This document shows positions 44,850-52,023 of a DNA stretch of 64,000 nucleotides, in pieces. A program made the translations under genes and the position numbers. This DNA is from Maridesulfovibrio frigidus DSM 17176 (GTDB lineage Bacteria; Desulfobacterota; Desulfovibrionia; Desulfovibrionales; Desulfovibrionaceae). Location of the stretch: contig NZ_JONL01000007.1 of NCBI RefSeq assembly GCF_000711735.1, positions 124,001 to 188,000 on the forward strand. The letters run 5' to 3'. How positions within the stretch are numbered: position 1 is the stretch's first letter; each line of letters begins with the position of its first letter. Below the pieces are notes generated by a model. It saw only the letters and a list, made by a program, of their open reading frames with translations, was not told the DNA's origin and made no database searches.

Positions 44850-46043
44850 CTATTTAACCGCCGCAGCCTTCTCCACTAAGTAATCAAATACAGCCGAAGT
44901 CTGCAAGCTGTCATATGTGTACTGTGGATGGTATTGAAAACCTAAGAGAGTCTTGTACTTAAAGAGATCAACAATAACGCCTCTACGTAAAGCCTTGTTG
45001 AATGCTTCACGATTAGCGTCTTGTACTTGCGGATATCCCGGAACATTACCTTTGATTTCGTATTTATCAACCTGCCCTTTCTTCAAGCTAAGTGGATGAA
45101 ATGAGAGTACCTCAAAATTATCTATTGTCGGAACGGGTTCAGTCATACCTAGAGTATGATTCAAATCCTTATTCACATATGCTTGACCAACAACTCCGCC
45201 TTTGCCGAACATTTCAGGCAAGGGATACTTAAGCATACCATAGTCTGCTCGGTCCTTCTGATCTCGCGCATTCAGCATCTGATCGATTGCCCATATTTCA
45301 GTGGGCGCTCCGTAAGGATTTTTGCGAGCATAAAGTGGTTTAACCTTCCATTCTTTCACAGGAGGGAAAAGTCTGATCAGCCCGCCACCTGCATACAAAT
45401 ATCCAAGCTGTGCTCCATGACAAGTTCCGAAAACAGGCTTTCCCTGATTAAAAGCTGCATCGAGGAAGAAAAGTCCATACAAAGTATCATTCACATCATT
45501 CGCTGTTGCATAGCCTACTTCTAGCTCTTTCACTTCCGGATTGTAAAAAATTGGATGAAGGACGGTTAATCCAGTCGATTCAATGATTAACAGTTTATAA
45601 TCCATCATCAACGTACCAATTGCCTCGTGAGCTTTTGCAAGAGGAGAATCTGGATTAGATTTAATGTCAGCCATGATCAGTTCAAATAGCTTCTCACCAT
45701 CTTTGATATTTTTTTTCTTTTCTACAACTGAAGCTCTACCAGCTTCTAGGTATTTAAGTATTTCTTTCTGAATACCAGTAGGTTCACTTGTCAGGTAAGG
45801 ATTAAAAATACGAAATTTCATTTCCAAACCTTTTTCTACCTTAGACCTGTGAGCAGATGTTTTGAATGAATAAAAAATCGCAGGCTGCATATTAGACTGC
45901 GCTCTGTCCGGCACAACCATTGTTTTAATGGTCCGGGAAAATGCTGGAACAGGCTGAAGCACTAACCCCATAAAAACAAACAATGCGGCAAAAGCTAAAG
46001 TTAACCGAGGTAAAAGACTATTGCACCTGTAATTTCTCATCAT
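44850..46043 (-). CDS. Exported class I glutamine amidotransferase-like protein
   Basis: A 397-aa protein with a signal peptide or N-terminal anchor (LTLAFAALFVFMGLVLQPVPAFS, residues ~14-36). Residues ~195-220 hold a nucleophile-elbow-like PVFGTCHGAQLGYLYAGGG with Cys at ~208, as in class I glutamine amidotransferases and C26 peptidases. Near the end LGFQYHPQYTYD matches the His motif, but the usual HPE is HPQ, so the Glu of the triad is Gln. Export of such a fold is unusual, since most act in the cytoplasm. It could be a gamma-glutamyl hydrolase-type peptidase. AAGGAG lies 6 nt before the ATG at 46043. Single gene, own terminator. Confidence 0.7.
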   Translation of the reverse strand: MMRNYRCNSLLPRLTLAFAALFVFMGLVLQPVPAFSRTIKTMVVPDRAQSNMQPAIFYSFKTSAHRSKVEKGLEMKFRIFNPYLTSEPTGIQKEILKYLEAGRASVVEKKKNIKDGEKLFELIMADIKSNPDSPLAKAHEAIGTLMMDYKLLIIESTGLTVLHPIFYNPEVKELEVGYATANDVNDTLYGLFFLDAAFNQGKPVFGTCHGAQLGYLYAGGGLIRLFPPVKEWKVKPLYARKNPYGAPTEIWAIDQMLNARDQKDRADYGMLKYPLPEMFGKGGVVGQAYVNKDLNHTLGMTEPVPTIDNFEVLSFHPLSLKKGQVDKYEIKGNVPGYPQVQDANREAFNKALRRGVIVDLFKYKTLLGFQYHPQYTYDSLQTSAVFDYLVEKAAAVK

Positions 46044-46466
46044 TCAACTCTCCTTGAGTAAGGTTCCCCTCACATCATAAACTATGTTATTTTATCACGT
46101 TAGAAATTTCGTTAATACGCTTCGCACAAAATAGTTTGTTAAGCTGCAATCTCAAATAGTAACTATTCACATATCATTAATTTAGTAAACTTGGGATTCT
46201 TTTTTTATTCATATTTTGTCTAAAAACAAAATAAGCCCCCGCAACTAATTGAAATTTGGTATGCCCTGTCAGGTAGGCAAAGGAAGAGTGACCTTATGTT
46301 ACAACTGAACTATTTCAAAAAAAGAATCGGCCAGTTTTCCCCGGTGGAATTCCGGATAAAACTGGCCGCTTAAAACATCTTTATGGGGATTTTATCACCT
46401 GTCTGCTTGACGGGGGACAGACCACACCACAGCAAGGGTTTTTAAATGCATATACAATATGTAGTG
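46044..46466. other. Intergenic region with terminator and a GGGGACAGAC motif
   Basis: About 420 bases without a gene. It includes the leader of the amidotransferase-like gene, the hairpin at 46328-46368, and GGGGGACAGAC at ~46412-46422, the same word found as an inverted pair at 47883-47946. Confidence 0.45.
46315..46372 (-). terminator. Terminator of the SLOG-like gene
   Basis: CGGCCAGTTTT (46328-46338) pairs with AAAACTGGCCG (46358-46368), with an inner CCGG/CCGG pair. On the minus strand ATTCTTTTTTTG follows, giving a typical T-tract. Confidence 0.75.
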
Positions 46467-47015
46467 TTAAAAACTATCTACAAATAGTTTCTCAATTGCT
46501 TTCTTACCGGCCTCTTCAAGAAAACGAGTGCCTGTGGCAGTGAAATGCCTGTGAGTAATTTTAGGAGCGTCGCATTCGGCCCATTTTTCCTTTTGCCAGG
46601 TATACCAACACTCTTTGTCCTGAGAAAAAACAAACAGCGGCTTGTTGCATATTTTTGCAAACTCAGCACCCCACCCTGTTCCACCTTTTACCGTGCCATC
46701 TTCGAGGATGGTTCCAATAATGAAAATTTCATGACCGCTATTAACTTGCCAACATATGCTCTGAAGAACCTTACGAAAAATAGGCGCCCGAGTAAAAGTG
46801 CGGCTCATCAGTTTAGATACGTATGTTAAACTGACATCCTTGCTCTCAAGTTCTTTTTCAGTAAGAACCCGCAAGCCTCGGGTACGCGTGACTTGATGTC
46901 CTTCGAAGCTGAAATTAACTTCCTGAAGACCGTATTTTTCAGCGTTAACTCCAAATTCGGTTTCAGTACCGGGAGCGCCGCCGCTATATAAAATGAACTC
47001 TTTAGGATTACCCAC
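46467..47015 (-). CDS. Rossmann-like (SLOG/YpsA-type) putative nucleotide-binding protein
   Basis: A 182-aa soluble protein. The start FILYSGGAPGTETEFGVNAEKYGL has the glycine-rich loop and following helix of SLOG/YpsA-like or molybdenum-carrier-like Rossmann proteins. It then has EIFIIGTILEDGTVKGGTGWGAEFAKICNKPLFVF, like the second nucleotide-contact loop (GGTG) of that fold. The C-terminal part is rich in Trp and basic residues (YTWQKEKWAECDAP). The start is a GTG at 47015 with GGAGGAAGC before it. SLOG proteins bind nucleotide-derived signals or ligands and often sit in defence or toxin-related regions; a role of that kind here is only suggested by position. Confidence 0.6.
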   Translation of the reverse strand: MGNPKEFILYSGGAPGTETEFGVNAEKYGLQEVNFSFEGHQVTRTRGLRVLTEKELESKDVSLTYVSKLMSRTFTRAPIFRKVLQSICWQVNSGHEIFIIGTILEDGTVKGGTGWGAEFAKICNKPLFVFSQDKECWYTWQKEKWAECDAPKITHRHFTATGTRFLEEAGKKAIEKLFVDSF

Positions 47016-47553
47016 TGCTTCCTCCAGTGTTGAGCGTGTGAAAGATTGCGATAAAACTTAATAACCAAAAATATCAAAGTTCACAATCAAGAAATCAACA
47101 GTTAACAACTGCTTACCATCTAACACAAACTCGTTAAGATGGGCAGTTTTTTCTCAAAACTGCATCGAGCGCCAACATACAATTCAAAGGAATTAATCTA
47201 AAACTTGTAATATTTAATATAACTATTGATGCATTTAATGCAAAATAGACTGCAACATTATTATACAACATAAAAACTGCGCAAAATCATGCTATTTGAA
47301 TTACAACATGGTTTTACCCAAGCAAAACAATCACTATTTGAGCTTGTGAAATACATAACATTCTACAGCCAGCCAATTACACTTTCATTTCATTATCTAA
47401 AACCATAATTCCACATAAAGCTAACCCGATCAAATTTTGAAACACATTAGGGTCTAGACAAGATCTAAATTTAGTGTATAGTGCTCTTGTTGATTCAGGC
47501 TAGAAAATCTCAAAAACGAAAGTAGCTAACGCCAAAACGTAATGGAGGTTTTT
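47016..47553. other. AT-rich intergenic region
   Basis: About 540 bases. No gene on either strand. A plus-strand terminator-like hairpin is at 47107-47152. The rest is AT-rich, ending in the leader of the 57-aa gene. Confidence 0.45.
47107..47152 (+). terminator. Terminator-like hairpin without an upstream plus-strand gene
   Basis: AACTGC plus CCATCT (47107-47121) pairs with AGATGG plus GCAGTT (47137-47148), followed by TTTT. No plus-strand gene precedes it within 2 kb, so it may end a small RNA or antisense transcript. Confidence 0.55.
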
Positions 47554-47727
47554 ATGAGTAAAGACACAGGAATTGTAGAAAAAGCAGACGCTTTTACGAA
47601 AATGGAAAAGAACGACCTTTTTAAGTATCGTTCCGTCAGCAAAAACATTGACGCCATGGTCAAATCTTTGAATGATCAGGAAAAAAACGATTCTCTAGAA
47701 TCGAAAGATGAAAACGAACAAGTTTAA
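47554..47727 (+). CDS. Small charged protein of unknown function
   Basis: A 57-aa hydrophilic protein rich in Lys, Asp, Glu and Asn (EKADAFTKMEKNDLFKY). Strong ribosome site GGAGG with 5 nt spacing to the ATG at 47554. No domain recognised. It lies between the SLOG-like gene and the tRNA-Pro island, transcribed alone. Confidence 0.6.
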   Translation: MSKDTGIVEKADAFTKMEKNDLFKYRSVSKNIDAMVKSLNDQEKNDSLESKDENEQV

Positions 47728-48089
47728 GCATCTGCCCTCATTTCAAAAATCACTATCCTAATTCAGATCAAGCAGTTCTCGGATCCGCGTCGTAATCAAT
47801 CACGCATCTATACTAACGAGAAACAAGCCAAGCGGATATACTGCTAAACAAAATCGCCGGACTATGAATCGTAAGATTCAAGGTCTGTCCCCGTCTCTAC
47901 TATTGTCGAGACTTTTTTCAGTATTACAAGCTGATGGGGGACAGACTGTAGACCGGAGAGCAAAAAAAGAAGCCGAGCATCTTCTAGTTCAAAAATCTCT
48001 CATCCACCCTGATTTAATAATATTTCATCAAAAATTATTTTTAAGTTGACAGTGAGCAAAAATGGGAATATTTCAACTTTCACTCGAGT
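47728..48089. other. Intergenic region with inverted-repeat element
   Basis: About 360 bases. GTCTGTCCCC at 47883-47892 and GGGGACAGAC at 47937-47946 form an inverted pair flanking an inner hairpin (GTCTC...GAGAC followed by TTTTTT). A weak ORF across it has no ribosome site and is not called. The tRNA-Pro promoter must lie near the right end. Confidence 0.5.
47883..47946. repeat. Inverted-repeat element, REP-like
   Basis: 10-bp exact inverted repeats bound a ~44-base centre that has its own small hairpin. A single arm of the same word recurs at 46412-46422. This is the look of REP/miniature palindromic elements, but only one full copy is seen here. Confidence 0.45.
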
Positions 48090-48166
48090 CGGGATGTAGC
48101 GCAGCTTGGTAGCGCACTTGGATGGGGTTCAAGGGGCCGGAAGTTCGAATCTTCTCATCCCGACCA
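48090..48166 (+). tRNA. tRNA-Pro (anticodon GGG)
   Basis: 77-base cloverleaf with acceptor CGGGATG/CATCCCG and encoded ACCA, D arm GTAGCGCAGCTTGGTAGCGC, anticodon stem CTTGG/TCAAG with loop ATGGGGT (anticodon GGG), and T arm around AAGTTCGAATCTT. A terminator follows at 48183. It is a likely integration landmark for the region to its right. Confidence 0.96.
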
Positions 48167-48182
48167 AAAGAGTAAAGAATAT

Positions 48183-48217
48183 GGGTTGGTTAACGTTAAG
48201 TTAACCAACCCTTTTTT
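48183..48217 (+). terminator. Terminator after tRNA-Pro
   Basis: GGGTTGGTTAAC and GTTAACCAACCC form a perfect 12-bp stem with a 5-base loop and six T. The right half plus T-run (18 bases, 48200-48217) recurs exactly at 54927-54944. Confidence 0.9.
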
Positions 48218-48225
48218 GCGTGGTC

Positions 48226-48249
48226 TACACTTTGGTATACACTTTGGTA
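48226..48249 (+). repeat. 12-bp tandem direct repeat
   Basis: TACACTTTGGTA occurs twice back to back, followed by TACATTG. It lies just after the tRNA-Pro terminator, where recombinase arm sites of integrated elements are often found. Confidence 0.7.
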
Positions 48250-48479
48250 TACATTGAAACCATAATGAAGAATTTACGGTGGGTGTGTACCTCCTGTTAA
48301 ATTACCGCTTCAACTAGATTCATGCCTGTGCGAAATTAAAAATACATCTCCACGCGTCACTGTCTGCCATCCTCTGTCGCCTATATAACTTATCCTATTC
48401 TTATTGGACGTGGTGAATTCTTTCAGAATCGATGATCCTGAGAGAATTTATTTGTTAACCTTAATAAGAGGATTTTTTT

Positions 48480-50254
48480 ATGAGTACCCAGAGCAATTTT
48501 ATTTTGCAGAAGAAAAGATGGCAAGATTTAAACCCATCAGTAAGAATGTATGGCACAAGCGAACCACCAGAAATGCAACTTGATAATATGTGGGAAGTTG
48601 TTTCTCGCTCTACAGGTGAAAGGTTGCATATGGCTGAGACTGATTTTTCGGAATTTACCTCTTCAGATAATCAGATAAAATGTACCCTTCCATGATGAAA
48701 CCTGATGTTAAACGGCGTTGGGATATGAAACAGCATGAATCTAAGAATCAGAAGGAAAAGTATAATCGCATTGAGCGAATGGCTCGTGCGCAGTTTGTAC
48801 AAGAGAACCCAGACCTTAAACTGGCTCAGGATTTAGCTAAGACCAGCTATGGCAAGGATCTTTTATCGGAAGCTATGCGGACTGGCTCTAGCTCCCCTAC
48901 AACAGGAACAGGCGCTGATTTACACGATGAATTTGAGCGTGATGGTGTCAGTTCTAAGTCGGATGAAAACATTAAGGTGACTCCTTTTGCTGTAGCGGAA
49001 ATGCAAGCCCCCTACTCGACACTCACAACTGCGCGTGACGGTGATGGTAGAATTGTCGAAAAGCTACTCCACCTCGGAACCATTTATCATCATGTTCAAT
49101 ATGACTACGATGAGGGTGGAAGGCTCAGCAGGGTTTTTAACGACGGTAATGTCATTGAGTCGTACGAATACGGCAAGTTTGGCGAGCGGCTTTTCGCTGA
49201 CACGGTAAGTTTTGGTAAGTGCCAGTATGTTTACGATAAAAGTCTGAAACTTGTTCAGGCTGGCGAGGTTAAGTATTCTTACGACGCCAAAGGTCGGCTT
49301 GTTTTGAAGCAGGACAATGGGCAGATCACAAAATATTCGTATCTGCCAAACGGTGCGCTTCACAAAGCACAACTACCTAACGGTCGTATTGTTGAATATC
49401 ATTTCGATTCCGAAGGTATGCGTATAGCCAAATCCGTTAATGGAACGGTTACCGAAAAGTATCTATGGAAGGACTTTACAACACTTGAAGCTGTCGCTGA
49501 TGGTGCGGCCCAAAACGTGAAAGCCTTCGCCTACGATGATGAAGGCGATCCAGTTGCTATGATATACAACGACAAGATGTATTATTTCGCATCTGATCAG
49601 GTCGGCTCCATCTATATGGTTGCGGATGGGAATGGAAATAAGGTAGAGCAAATTATATCTGATTCGTTTGGTAATCTCATAGTCGATACTAATGGAGCTA
49701 TTGATATCCCTCTAGGTTTCGCAGCGGGACTTCTCGATAAAGATACTGGCCTAGTTCATTTTGGATACCGTGAGTATGACCCTGAAATTGGACGCTTCAC
49801 CACTCCCGACCCAATTGGGTTTGCGGGCGGAGATGTGGATGTTTATGGCTACTGCTGGGATGATCCGAATAATTTTGTGGATCGGGATGGTTTGATGGGC
49901 TATGTGCCAAGAATAGCTCAATACGCACCTACTGTAATTAATGCCTTAGATCCAAGTAGACCTTCATTGGAAGGTGCAGCCCTTGATTTCGTTGTGGATA
50001 CACTTAATAATCAAGATGTTGGTGAAAATATTAAGAAATTGCAAGAAGGAAGATTTGGAGAAAAGGAAGATGTTCCGCTTAGAACCGACCTGAGAAAACA
50101 AAAAGAAAAGAGCAAAGAAAACAAGAAAAAAAAGCAAGCCGAAGAAGGTAAAAATACTATTGATAAAAATATTGAAAAAATACAAGAAGGCAGGTTCGGA
50201 AAGAGAGAACGTAGGCCAACAAGGTCTGATTTGAAGAATAGTAAAAAAAAATAA
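48480..50254 (+). pseudogene. Rhs/YD-repeat toxin-like gene with shared N-terminal domain, interrupted by an 8-bp tandem duplication
   Basis: Two frames make one gene: 48480-48695 (71 aa) and 48680-50254 (524 aa). The first has the shared N-domain (QKKRWQDLNPSVRMYGTSEPP, MWEVVSRSTGERLHM) and runs into a stop after TSSDNQIKCTLP; the second picks up at MYPSMMKPDVKRRWD, as in the intact gene at 41017. The tandem TCAGATAA pair at 48663-48678 explains the shift: with one copy the frame reads TSSDKMYPSMM. The downstream part has YD repeats (YDEGGRLSRVFNDGNVIESY, YSYDAKGRLVLKQDNGQITKYSY) and the Rhs core end (GYREYDPEIGRFTTPDPIGFAGG, YGYCWDDP). A Lys-rich ~118-aa tip follows. Good ribosome site before 48480, none before 48680. 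Confidence 0.85.
48663..48678 (+). repeat. Perfect 8-bp tandem duplication causing the frameshift
   Basis: TCAGATAA TCAGATAA. Removing either copy joins the two reading frames of the Rhs-type gene and restores the match to the homologous domain at 41017-41865. Confidence 0.9.
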
Positions 50255-50267
50255 TGTGAAAAAGGTA

Positions 50268-50299
50268 CTAAGCTACGGGAGGCTTCTCCCGTAGCTTAG
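50268..50299 (+). promoter_or_regulatory. Perfect 13-bp hairpin between the Rhs gene and the membrane protein gene
   Basis: CTAAGCTACGGGA pairs with TCCCGTAGCTTAG around a 6-base loop. No T-run follows, so it is not a plain terminator. It lies 24 bases before the next gene's start and could shape translation or protect the message. Confidence 0.65.
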
Positions 50300-50323
50300 A
50301 CTAATCACGGATAAGGATCATTT

Positions 50324-50902
50324 ATGCTGAAAGAATATTACTTATTTTATAAAGATCAATGGTTCGTTTGGATGATGGTCGCTATAAGTGTATATATCAT
50401 GGGGATTTTGATTGGTAGACGCTCGCTATTCCTCTTGTTTTTCTGTGTTACTATTTCTCCCTTCTTGCTCTCTAGCGCTCATCGATCTTTCATGTCTTAT
50501 TTGAAAAGTATGTTTACTTTTAGGGGGTTGCTAAGGGTGACATTTATCACTTTCTCATCCCTTTTTATTGTTGAATCATTATTTGCCTTTGTGTTTATCA
50601 AATTTTATTTTGATGGCATTACAATTATTCAAGATGTTGCAAAATCATTTTTATGGGTCGCTATATCAGCGATTATTTTATATTTTATTTATAAAAAAAA
50701 GATGGTTCGAAAAATAAATGATGAAGGAATAATTATCGGTGTTATCATGCTCGTTTTGGGATTAACCTTGCAGTATACAATTTTGGGATATTTTTACTCA
50801 TCAAATAGTTATTTTGGGTCACCAATAAGCGTTGTTTTAGATTGTTTTTGCATGGGTAGTTTTATTTATATTTTGAATAGCTCTTTACGGCTTAAGCACT
50901 AA
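50324..50902 (+). CDS. Multi-pass membrane protein, candidate immunity protein
   Basis: A 192-aa hydrophobic protein with about five or six membrane helices (FVWMMVAISVYIMGILIG, SLFLLFFCVTISPFLL, FSSLFIVESLFAFVFI, IIIGVIMLVLGLTLQYTIL) and basic loops. No family recognised. AAGGAT lies 6 nt before the ATG. It is 69 bp downstream of the Rhs-type gene on the same strand, the usual position of the cognate immunity gene. High AT and long T-rich stretches suggest horizontal origin. It shows no clear likeness to the membrane protein at 40237. Confidence 0.6.
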   Translation: MLKEYYLFYKDQWFVWMMVAISVYIMGILIGRRSLFLLFFCVTISPFLLSSAHRSFMSYLKSMFTFRGLLRVTFITFSSLFIVESLFAFVFIKFYFDGITIIQDVAKSFLWVAISAIILYFIYKKKMVRKINDEGIIIGVIMLVLGLTLQYTILGYFYSSNSYFGSPISVVLDCFCMGSFIYILNSSLRLKH

Positions 50903-51017
50903 CTATAGCAGGATGACACCGTTGCTATGCATGATAAATATAAATGAGGATAAAGTAGATGCAGAATGACACATAAAACGAGCCATCATTTCGGATCTAC
51001 ACCAAACAAAGGAACGA
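50903..51017. other. Short gap between the membrane protein gene and the integrase remnant
   Basis: About 115 bases with no gene, hairpin or repeat that I can support; the two flanking genes converge here. Confidence 0.3.
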
Positions 51018-51464
51018 TCACAACGTTGGCTTCAAATTAACAGCTTTAGCTTTCTCACCTTGCATAAGATGGTAATATTTTTGCTGAGTTGTGCTAATGC
51101 TTGAATGTCCAAGCATTGCTGATACAGCAGCAAGGTCTGCCCCATTTCTGAGCATCTCTGTCGCCCACAAGTGTCTTATGTCATACATCCGTACCGGGTA
51201 AGTAATTCCAGCTTTTTCTACAGCAGTCTTAAAACTTCGTCTTATTTTTTTCAGCGGCTTGTTAAGATATTCAATTATAAATTGAGATGAGGGATTTAGC
51301 TCTCTCTTTACTTTTAACTTATTATTGTCAGTCAGGTTGAGCGGAATCAAACGGTTTGACGTTGCCGTTTTTGTCCCTCTGATATGCAATGTAGAGTTTT
51401 CATAGTTGTGATCCAACCATTGCAACGACAACAGTTCCGAATTTCCCGTTCTAGCACCACACAT
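51018..51464 (-). pseudogene. Tyrosine recombinase/integrase, N-terminally truncated
   Basis: 148 residues of the catalytic domain of a phage-type tyrosine integrase: [14 protein letters not shown] (Arg), [14 protein letters not shown] (Lys), [18 protein letters not shown] (box II, with Asp where His is usual) and [16 protein letters not shown] (His, Tyr). The frame is closed by a TGA just upstream of the apparent start, and the N-terminal DNA-binding half is missing, so it is a remnant. It lies in the region right of tRNA-Pro and probably mobilised the element carrying the Rhs locus. Confidence 0.85.
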
Positions 51465-52023
51465 CCATTCAACTCAATGGCCCAGCTTAGGTGCGGTGCA
51501 GCCACTTTTATTAACGACTTAAGATCCTCTACATTACTCCTTGAGATTCATATCTAGAGGTATTCTACTTCTCAAAACAAAAGTTCAGTCCCACAACAGC
51601 ACTGACCTACAAACATGCTTAATCTTTTCAGCCGTTCAATTCTCTACCAAAACCAGCTAATAAAACTACTGCACGCGCCTTCTCGCACTTCTGAGTGTTT
51701 AATATTAACTTTGTGCTAGCAAAGATCTTAGATGAGGTATAATAATAATAAGGTAATTGCATTATCTTTACGCTATGTAACATTCAATCTTTGACATAAT
51801 ATATTTTACAGACATTATAATAAGCTAAGATTGGAAATATTAATCACATCGTAGATTATTTTATATATTGCCAGATAAATGTCCTTATTGCCGAAATATG
51901 TTGAAGATTATTTGTGTATAAAAATCGCGATTTAAACAGCGTCTGTTAGATGGTATTACCATATGTTGTTGTGCTGAATTGTTGTGTAATCTTGTAGAGT
52001 ATTTAGTTGTATGGTGAAATATT
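51465..52023. other. Intergenic region between the integrase remnant and the signalling operon
   Basis: About 560 bases, AT-rich, no gene. I see no trace of the missing integrase N-terminus in any frame close by. The promoter of the next operon must be at its right end. Confidence 0.45.

Noticed and set aside
47864-48049. 61-aa ORF across the inverted-repeat element
   Set aside because: No ribosome site, lies over a palindromic repeat, and the sequence does not look protein-like.
48680-48682. Separate gene starting at the ATG at 48680
   Set aside because: No ribosome site before it, and the sequence joins the upstream frame as one domain when compared with the paralogue; treated as one frameshifted gene.
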